NCBI GenBank assembly: GCA_028671895.1
Contig: JAPMAC010000197.1
Span: 5,399,001 to 5,463,000, forward strand
Source: Oenanthe sinensis
Lineage: Eukaryota > Streptophyta > Magnoliopsida > Apiales > Apiaceae
DNA length: 64,000 nucleotides
Direction: 5' to 3'
A program made the position numbers and the translations under genes. How positions within the stretch are numbered: position 1 is the first letter of the stretch; each line of letters opens with the position of its first letter. This document shows, in pieces, positions 55,738 to 64,000 of the stretch. Under the pieces are notes generated by a model. That model ran no database searches. It was not told the origin of the DNA and saw only the letters and a list, made by a program, of their open reading frames with translations.

Positions 55738-55740
55738 TTA

Positions 55741-57422
55741 AGAATTTTTTTGACCATATTGCAATGATTGAGAATGGATCAACACACAAGATAAAGAATC
55801 TAAGGAGTGATAATGGAACAGAGTTTAAGAAATCTGCATTGGAGGAATTCTGGTCAACAAAAGGTATTATTCAACAATTCTCAGCACCTGGCATACCTCA
55901 ACAAAATGGTGTGGTTGAAAGAAAGAACAGAACTCTATTGGAAGCTTCCATAACAATGTTAGAAGGAGAAAAGCTACCTACTTATTTCTGGGCAGAAGCT
56001 GTGAATACTGCATGCATTACTCAGAATTGTTCTTTATTAAACAAACATGGAATGACTCCATACGCGTCTTTGAAGGGAAGAAAGCCAAATATTAAGTACT
56101 TTCATATCTTTGGAAGCAAGTGTTTTATTCTCAAAACACATCCTGAACAATTGAAGAAGTTTGAACTGAAAGCAGATGAAGGAATTTTTGTTGGTTATAT
56201 AACAACTTCTAAAACCTCTTAAAGGGCATTCAAAGTGTTCAACTTATGGACAAGGACAGTCATGGAATCAATTAATGTCTCTTTTGATGAAGGGAAGATA
56301 ACTGGATTACATGATAAAGATGCACAGGAAACTCTGAGATTTGAGAATGAACTACAGAAAATAAACTCTGTTGAACTAAACTCTGATGAGTCAAACACTG
56401 TTGAACCAAACTCGGATGAGATAAACTCTGTTCAACCAAACACTGGTGAAGTAAACTCTGATTCTTTAAACTCTGATTCAAAAATGATTGAAATAGAAAT
56501 TGAAGATTCTGCACATGTTGAGGGGGAGCAACATCAATTAAATACTGACATTGGAGATCAAAACACAGTTATTGAAATATCAGAGTCTGACCAAACTCTG
56601 AACAACACAAACTCTGAAACCCTAAACTCTGATCAATCAAAATCTGAGACCACAAACTCTGAGACCTCAATCTCTAAAAATTCAAAATTTGAGTACATAA
56701 ACTCTGAGACATTAAATACTGATGGAAACACATTTTCAGGGGAGGATCAAAATTTACAGAAGAATCATTCTATGAGGGCACAAATAATGGGGGATCATCT
56801 AGTTCAAGAAATCATCCACATCCAAGAAAATGGACAAAATATCACACACCTGATTTAATTATTGGTGATCTAGAAAGTGGAGTAAAGACAAGAAAAGCTA
56901 CTCAGAATGAATGTCTATTTCATAGTTTTCTTTCTCAAACAGAACCTAAGAAGGTTGAAGATGCTTTGAAGGATGCAGATTGGGTTACTGCAATGTAGAA
57001 AGAATTGAATGAGTTTGAAAGAAATGAAGTTTGGACCCTAGTTCCAAGACCGAAGAACAGATCTATTGTTGGTACAAAATGGGTGTTTAGGAACAAGACA
57101 GGCTCTGATGGAATCATTACAAGAAACAAAGCAAGACTGGTATCCAAAGATTATTCTCAACATGAGGGGATTGATTATGATGAAACCTATGCACCTGTAG
57201 CTAGACTTGAGGTAATCAGAATTTTTTTTGCTTATGATGCACATAAAAAATTCAAGGTATACCAGATGGATGTTAAAGTGCATTTTTAAATGGAGAACTT
57301 GAAGAGGAAGTTTATGTTGAACAACTACCTGGCTTTGTCAATCCAAAATATCATAATCATGTCTACAGACTGGATAAAGCCTTATATGGACTAAAGCAAG
57401 CACCAAGGGCCTGATATGAAAC
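55741..57422 (+). pseudogene. Sire-4 fragment (integrase, linker, RT), copy 2
   Basis: Same content as 43227-44906. It keeps GGA at the site of the copy 1 TGA (43667), CAA at the site of the copy 1 TAA (44078) and the full CCTTATATGGAC, so it is closer to the ancestral reading. Shared lesions: stop after KTS near 56219, TAG near 56996, frameshift after DVKVHF, and TGA for Trp in QAPRAWYET. Integrase shows RSDNGTEFKKSAL and GVVERKNRTLLEAS. The NSD/NSE linker runs from about 56340 to 56730. Confidence 0.88.
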
Positions 57423-58651
57423 TGAGACGCCTTCAGATCCGGGGTCAGGAATCCAGGTTGTCACTATCCAATTTTCATCACGATAACATCACCCACCTGC
57501 TTTAACCATTATAATAACCAAACATAAAAGCAGTGACCCCAAACCAAATACACAACTCGAGTTATAATCTCAGGAAACGAAATCAAAATTGGTAACAGTT
57601 ATTACAAACCAACGTAACCTCAGGATCTCACACTACTAATATAACTTCTACATGATGTTACATTAGAAGTAAACATTAATCCAAGATCTATTGTCACATT
57701 ACATATTTTTCAACAAGTCTAGGATTCTAATCTGGAATCTCGTCTTTCTTGCACCATTTATCGAAGTCCTGAACCTGACTAGCTCAAGCTCGAATCTTCC
57801 TGTTCCTTAACATAATACTCGAGGTAGACAATTCATAGTCATCTCTTTCTGTAAGATATAAGATTTCCAAAAAGCAAGAATGAGCCAAAGAATGCTCAGC
57901 AAGTTATTTATCAGAATATTCCAAGGAAAATGTGATAGCCATAATTATCCCAACTGGATATTCAACAATAAAGTACATAACTAGCAATCTGATTGAAGAT
58001 GTATAGCCAGTTATATCTCGACAATAAATGACTTAAGGTTCACGATGCAAGAATATATTCACAACAATAATGCAGTTCACGTTACTGCAATACAACAAAT
58101 TAAGTTCATAATTTTTGAGACTGACAGTATCAATAACTTAGCACAATGGCCTCAATCACCGAGTACCATTCGTTTGAGTATCAATAAGCAAGCAGTTCAA
58201 TATACTGCGAAAAGAATGAATGAAAGTTCAACAATTCCCATCAACACTATCAGTAACTTAGCACCATGGCTTTCGTTATAGTGTAGGAACAATGAAACTG
58301 ATATATGCGAAGAAAACAATACTCAAAACAACCAACCAACTCAGAGGTGATTATATTCCCCGTTGACACTATCGGTAACACAACACCTAGGCTTTCGTTA
58401 CAGTGCCACGTCAAATTCCAATTGGAAGAAATGGGACTACCTGGAGATTTTTCAACGCCCTATTGTACGCGATGATCAGTCGCCTTGTACAATAGAAAAA
58501 CCAGTCACTTTCTCTACTAGTAGAAGGACAACCCCTTATCGGGACGTCACCCTAGGCAACTCATAGGCCTTTAATTACGGCTGAGTCGTGCGTCACCGAC
58601 CTCTTACGCAACCTTACTCTAGTCCTTGATGAATACTTTGAACATCATCAA

Positions 58652-59306
58652 ATCTAGAAGGAAATTTAATCCATCCTTTCAGAACAACAACAATCCACTC
58701 TAGGATTTCAATCAACTGTTAAGGAAGGGAATTTAATACAACCTTCCAGAACAACAACAATCCACTCTAGGATTTCAATCAACAGATAAGGAAGGGAATT
58801 TAATACAACCTTCCAGAACAACAACAATCCACTCTAGAATTTCAATCAACAGATAAGGAAGGGAATTTAATACAACCTTCCAGAACAATAACAATCCACT
58901 CTAGGATTTCAATCAACAGATAAGGAAGGGAATTTAATACAACCTTCCAAAACAACAACAATCCACTCTAGGATTTCAATCAACAGATAAGGAAGGGAAT
59001 TTAATAAAACCTTCAAGAACAACAACAATCCACTCTACGATTTCAATCAACAGATAAGGAAGGGAATTTAATACAACCTTCCAGAACAACAACAATCCAC
59101 TCTAGGATTTCAATCAACTGTTAAGGAAGGGAATTTAATATAACCTTCCAGAACAACAACAATCCACTCTAGGATTTCAATCAACAGATAAGGAAAGAGA
59201 TTTAATACAACCTTCCAGAACAACAACAATCCACTCTAGGATTTCAATCAACAGATAAGGAAGGGGATATAATACAACCTTCCAGAACAACAACGACCTA
59301 TTGTAA
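58652..59306. repeat. 67 bp minisatellite, about 10 units, copy 2
   Basis: Same unit, unit number and phase as 46134-46790; some units carry private changes such as AACAATAACAATCC near 58886 and CCAAAACAAC near 58948. Confidence 0.95.
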
Positions 59307-59518
59307 GATTTCAATATCTGACAATAGCTTGCTCCCGAAACGAGGTGGGAGTACTCTCGAAACATCTGGGTTGACTCTCAGTCAACGAATTTAACAAGAC
59401 AGAAACCCTTGAATCAAGGAGACTCAAGAATGCGACCGGGGAGCCACTAATAAGAGTTAAAATAGACTCCACAAAAATATTACATTTTTGGAGTGAGATA
59501 ATGGGCCTTAAAGGCACC

Positions 59519-59523
59519 AATAC
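59519..59523. repeat. Target-site duplication of solo LTR L'', left
   Basis: AATAC, identical to 61067-61071. Confidence 0.93.
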
Positions 59524-61066
59524 TGTAGGGTTTCGTGACACTAAAGCAGCGGAATAAACGCGAAAAATAAATCAAAATAGCGAAACCCTCCGCAGGATCC
59601 ATGCGAAAACAAAAGATTTAATTCGGAGATAAAGAATAAATACCTTTAGAAGCTTTAACAGTTCATTAATGGAAGATTAATGGAGGTCCAAAGCTTGTTT
59701 AATCACCACGTATCCCGCTCTCGCGATCTACGCTCTACGGTATCCACACGAACACTTTTCATGAAGGATTGATGTGTACCAGCACCTGAAAACTTCTTCT
59801 CTCTCTATCTTCCTCCTCTCTCAGAGCGGCTAGGGTTTTTTGTAAAATCTCTATCTTATTAAATCAGCCCATAAAGAGATTATATAGAGAGAGGAATAAG
59901 TTTTCTAATTATAATCCAATTATAATTAATAGTAATCCAAAATTCTAAATTATTTAATTAAGTCTCACTTAATTAATTAATTATTAATTTTGGAATTAGT
60001 TTAAGTAATTCATTTATTCTATGTATATAATTAATTAAGTCATACTTAATTAATATCATAAATAAAATAAATTACTTATTTAATTTAAATTCATAATTTA
60101 AATTATTTTTCCTTCAAGCGTTCTTTGTGTGTGACCATGTAGGTTATTATTACGTTGGCAACAATTTTAATATCTAATTAAAATTGTAAACAATGAGCGG
60201 CATCTAGTAATACATCATTGCTACCCAAGTAATAATAATAAATCGATGATTCGATTAAGCCTTTCGTGAATAATGTTTCATGTAATATAATCCCTTTAAT
60301 CTTGATATTATAGATTAAACTCAAGGCATGTCTCGTGTCATCCTCTTCATAATTTAATCTTTATTTTCTTGATCGATGAGTAGACTATTAAAATCAAATC
60401 AACATTTGAGCACGGCCGTGCATTTCATAGTCTCACTCAAACAAGAGGCCAATAATATCTCTCCTAAAATTAGGAGGATTAAATCTCATCTAGATCATTC
60501 ATATTTCTCATACGATTCATAATATACCCAATGTCCACTTTTATCATCACCCGGTCAAAGGTAACTTTTAATGTAATCAAAGTATATTAATTCTCGTATA
60601 GAAATATAATGATTTCAGGTCTAAGGATCATTACACCATTATCACAGTGAGAATTACTTATGACACTTACTTAACATGTAGAATCTCACGGCGGGTCATT
60701 CCAGTGCCATGCATTGATACATGCACTTATGTTCTTGACTTTAGTATCCCCATACCTATGACCAATGAGATGTGGTCATCTGTCAAGAAACATACTAGTC
60801 TTTGTGCATTATTATTGTCCTTAAATAATAATACTCTACTAGGGAATTTTAGGAATAAGATACTATTCATATAATCTCATTTTTAAGTCACATACTTAAA
60901 GATATATAATACGTACCAAAATTCCAAGGACATTTATTATGCTTTCAATTTATTACGAGTAAATAAAACATAATAAATAAATAATAATCAATAAAACATA
61001 ATCCTTAATAATAAATATTTTCCTTAAAATATAAAAAGTATTGTCTCTAGAGCACAATTACTAACA
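59524..61066 (-). mobile_element. Angela-B solo LTR (L'')
   Basis: 1543 bp, TG to CA, flanked by a perfect AATAC duplication and with no internal region. Diagnostic bases are mosaic: near its left end it has AACGCGAAAA like L (AACGTGAAAA in L'), near its right end ACGTACCAAAATTCC and ATTACGAGTAA like L' (ACGTATCAAAATTCC and ATTACGCAGTAA in L). TATA-like box at 59878-59889. Confidence 0.93.
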
Positions 61067-61071
61067 AATAC
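61067..61071. repeat. Target-site duplication of solo LTR L'', right
   Basis: AATAC, identical to 59519-59523. Confidence 0.93.
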
Positions 61072-61600
61072 AACTGGGAGGAATATCGGAGTCGGACGTT
61101 ACCTCCCGAACCTGGAGTTATCGACTCAGAATAAATACAAAGTACCCGAGTCATCGCTCACTATTTATTACTTAATGGAAAATAATAATCAAAGAATCTT
61201 AGATAACTCCAGAATATTTTTAAAGAATGAATAAATATTTTATTAATATTTATGAGGCCAAGAATGGTCCTCGAAAAATATTAAATGATTTGAAAGAATT
61301 AAAATATTTAATTCGAATATAATCAAGATTATTTAATATTTAAATAATCTTAAATGATTCAACATATTTAAATAATTTTAAATGATCTGAAAGTATTTAA
61401 TTAACATTTAAACACTTTCTATACTCTTTAAATAATATTTAATAAACTAAATATTATTTAAAACATTGATGAGATATTAATCCAAATCCACTAATCCCAT
61501 CTCATACTAGTTAATAACTCAAAACATACACTCTAGGAAGAATTCCTGGATAATATCGACTAACCGTCGAGAAACAATGGACTACTCCCGGTCGACCATC
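61072..61600. mobile_element. Gyp-LTR, part 2
   Basis: Continuation of Gyp-LTR beyond the Angela-B insertion site, inferred from the AATAC duplication. AT-rich, with repeated AATATTTAA-type stretches between 61200 and 61460. No gene seen. Confidence 0.45.
61596..61600. repeat. Target-site duplication of LTR-C, left
   Basis: CCATC, identical to 62759-62763. Confidence 0.9.
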
Positions 61601-62758
61601 TGTTGGGACAATCGAATCATGATGCTGCGTTTTATGATATGAAAACGAACGAGTTTGAATAGAAAATTAACCTTAATCGCTACGGCGCAAGCGATTCAAA
61701 TCCACGTCTTCTACTGTATTCCCGTATTCACCTTGAGCGAAGTGTGGCCTTCGATCCTCCCAAGGTTGCCTCCCTTCTAACTTTGAGATCTTGGAACCCT
61801 AGTTCTTGGTTGCCTCCTTGAACGGCTGCTCACAAAAACCCTAGTTCTCTCCAACTCATAACTAGAAGAGAATAAGATGAATATATAGGCTACAGTAGGG
61901 ATCCTGGATAATTAGGTCGGGCCTTCCAATGACATTCTGGGTCAAGCCCAATGTCATTAAATATTAATTCAATCCACTAAAGAATTAATATTTGCACTAC
62001 CTCTCCTAATGCCGTAATTTAATTATTTAATTCGGCTCCAATATTATTTGCTTATTAAATTCCCCATGTTTAAGATATCGAATGTCCATTAATTAAATTA
62101 ATTTCTGATAATTAATTTAACCAATATCTTTTATCCTTGATCATCCACTCAACCTTATAATTATGCAAGAACAAATCTGTCTGCAGGACTTAAGCATAAT
62201 TATCTTTATGAGCTTTGAAGAGGACATCATCACCCGAATATTTTCGGACACGGTTTCCTTTTATAGTCAATATCCCACTCTGTATGCAATGTCATTGTCC
62301 AATACATAATATTGTGATTAACAAAAAATCACATCACATATGAATCAAAACATGTGCATTGCATACAAGTGTCAATCACTGTATCCGGATTAAGAACCTA
62401 AGCAATAATAATATTATAGAATCTTAGTTCTTCTTTATTATCAGAATAGAAGAACAATTCTAATATTTTAATCCCGTTCAATATACACAAAGCATACAAG
62501 TATTATTCAATAATTAAGATAGATTATTTCCAAATAATACTTCAGTCATTCCAGTGGTTTGTTTAACTCCACTTAAACTGTGAACATTTATTATATTATA
62601 TATAGACACTGACAATCTAATCTTCTGTTATCCCATTTGATACTAGATTATCCGCAATATATAATATACAAACAATGTTAAAATACGCATTCAAGATTCT
62701 CAATAAAAAAAGACAATGTCATATACTTCAAACGAATAGTTCAGTATACTCCCTAACA
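61601..62758 (-). mobile_element. LTR-C, solo LTR of another copia-like family
   Basis: 1158 bp, starting TGTTGGGACAATCGAATC and ending CCCTAACA, with a perfect CCATC target duplication. The minus strand carries a TATA-like GCCTATATATTCATC (61876-61890) upstream of an AACTAGGGTTTTTGTGAGC stretch, so the LTR is probably in minus orientation. No other copy in the window; the family assignment rests on the TGTTGGG end and CGTTTTAT stretch shared loosely with Angela-A. Confidence 0.88.
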
Positions 62759-62763
62759 CCATC
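62759..62763. repeat. Target-site duplication of LTR-C, right
   Basis: CCATC, identical to 61596-61600. Confidence 0.9.
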
Positions 62764-64000
62764 GAGCACCAAAAAGATGTACTCGACACTAGATTCAGTT
62801 ATACAAAACTGACAAAAGGCGTCCTCTAACTCTTGAGATGTTTAGAGGCGCGAACATATAGTATACAGTTCCATCTGAAAGGAACTTCAAACACTTCAGA
62901 GCTTTATAACCAATAAACCGTTATAAAGTCTAGAGTTTAGGAATTTACTTTACGAACTCCAACTTTTCGAGAAGTTCAGAGTCGTCTCAGAATTAGGTTG
63001 AAAAGACCTAAATCTACTCACGATAAACAATCTCGACAACCTATGCATACTCTTGTCATAAGTCAGAATTAAAATGACAAAGCGTCGGATACTTGCATAC
63101 TCTAACTTTTGGAGAAGTTCAGAGTAGCCGGAGAATCAAGTTATATATGAACAAGACAGTTCAAGGTGAAATGCAAACATGCATTTTCAATAACAACAAT
63201 GAGCTAAGTAGTTCCGAACACAACAAAATGTATAATCGAAGAACTTATCATCAAGTCAAAGATTTCAAAAATGTTGGCATCACCATGAATCAATAATATT
63301 CTGATATGGAATAAAACGATAGAGTTGGAAACTTGCCTGGAGTCCAAGGAATGCTATTCCAGCTTCTCCACGCTCCGGGTACTCTATAATCATATAAGAA
63401 CCCACTCTTAGCATACATATGTATGTATCAGGTTAATTGTAATTTATACAATTTGCTTCATATATTGCCCGACATTTCACTTCCTCGGGCCTACTTTAGC
63501 CATTCGTAAAACTATCTTGTCAAAGATTTTTAATCAATTTCTATACACCAACATGTAGTCATGATATTCCTTAACGACTTTCGATACTTGACCGACTCGA
63601 GACAAGTTCTCTATCTTGCCCGAAATCTTTTCCCAAAACGGTCGTTTAACCTTTTTCTTATATTCATTTCACTACAACACCCTGTTTTCTAGTATTTTTA
63701 ATAAATTGGAAATTAATCCATTTGACATGATTTCTTTTCTGAGGTCTCTAGGATTGACAAGGAATATCCCATAAAAGTTTCAGATTTTATTAAGCTCCGT
63801 AGCTAGTCCAATCATAGCCTCAAAGTTGGACAAAAACAGGATTTCCATTTCCTGCGCTACCGTTACTAAATCGGCCATAACTTTTGACTCGTAACTCCGA
63901 ATGACGCAAAATTAGTGCTCAAACGATCTAGAGACAATCTACTATCTAACCATATCAGCCATACGCCAAGAACAGTGACCGAACGTTCCCAGATTTTTCT
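62764..64000. mobile_element. Gyp-LTR, part 3, to window end
   Basis: Noncoding sequence that continues Gyp-LTR past LTR-C. It contains two similar GAGAAGTTCAGAGT stretches (62959, 63112) and, near the end, CGGCCATAACTTTTGACTCG, a string type I associate with long plant gypsy LTRs. No gene seen; the one 67-codon ORF at 63093 has no recognisable features. Confidence 0.45.

Larger units (their letters stand above)
57423..59523. mobile_element. Gyp-LTR part 1, copy 2
   Basis: Second copy of 44907-47007, from TGAGACGCC to the AATAC target site. Noncoding. Differs from copy 1 at few positions. It contains the second minisatellite. Confidence 0.5.
55741..61066. repeat. Segmental duplication, copy 2
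   Basis: Second copy of 43227-48551. It begins in the integrase core at AGAATTTTTTTGACC and ends with an Angela-B LTR. Differences from copy 1 are scattered single bases and a few short indels. Confidence 0.95.

Noticed and set aside
61072..64000. A host gene in the last 3 kb
   Set aside because: No ORF above 67 codons, no splice-like exon structure and no recognisable protein; the content reads as LTR sequence.

Overview
The window looks like repeat-rich, AT-rich nuclear DNA of a flowering plant, probably a eudicot. I see no host gene, rRNA, tRNA or bacterial feature. Almost every base belongs to LTR retrotransposons, mostly Ty1/copia of two lineages. The Angela/BARE type has about 1.5 kb LTRs, a leader near 2 kb and one gag-pol ORF. 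The Sirevirus (SIRE/Maximus) type has a zinc-knuckle gag, pol, a repeat-filled spacer and an envelope-like ORF downstream of pol. Part of a long LTR that looks like Ty3/gypsy is also present. Element names (Angela-A, Angela-B, Sire-1 to Sire-4, Gyp-LTR, LTR-C) are local labels.

Layout. 1-14006: Angela-A on the minus strand. A plus-oriented LTR (1-1047) faces LTR1 (1049-2610) as a kilobase palindrome. Then come a 5'-truncated, broken internal region (A1, to 6288), LTR2 (6289-8055), and a complete polyprotein ORF (A2, 8070-12035) with its leader. A 93 bp hairpin of LTR ends (13914-14006) stands where the 5' LTR should be. 14007-32355: Sire-2 on the minus strand, the oldest layer. It is split between its GAG-pre-integrase and integrase domains by the complete element Sire-1 (18480-30867, minus strand). 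32356-43140: Sire-3 on the plus strand, from its 5' LTR to within its envelope-like ORF. 43141-44906: a piece of Sire-4 (integrase to RT). 44907 onward: Gyp-LTR, carrying a 67 bp minisatellite and interrupted by Angela-B (47008-55737, minus strand).

From 55741 the segment 43227-48551 is repeated at an offset of about 12.5 kb: Sire-4 piece, Gyp-LTR, minisatellite, then one Angela-B LTR. That last LTR (59524-61066) is a solo LTR with a perfect 5 bp target duplication. Gyp-LTR continues to the end of the window and holds a second solo LTR of another family (61601-62758), also with a perfect target duplication.

Coding state. Only the A2 polyprotein is open from gag to RNase H with all catalytic residues visible. 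All other coding regions are pseudogenes. Within an intact element, gag packages the RNA, protease cuts the polyprotein, RT/RNase H copies the RNA from a tRNA primer at the PBS, and integrase inserts the cDNA. The role of the sirevirus envelope-like protein is unknown.

The signal I find most interesting is that each sirevirus uses its own short palindromic word: AGACTCTGA in Sire-1, TTGACAGTA in Sire-2, GTCATACCGA in Sire-3 and AAACTCTGA in the Sire-4 piece. In Sire-1 to Sire-3 the word fills the pol-env spacer as hairpins or tandem repeats. It also recurs in the LTR (Sire-1, Sire-3) and inside gag or env coding sequence (Sire-1, Sire-2). All alignments were done by eye, so junction positions may be off by a few bases.
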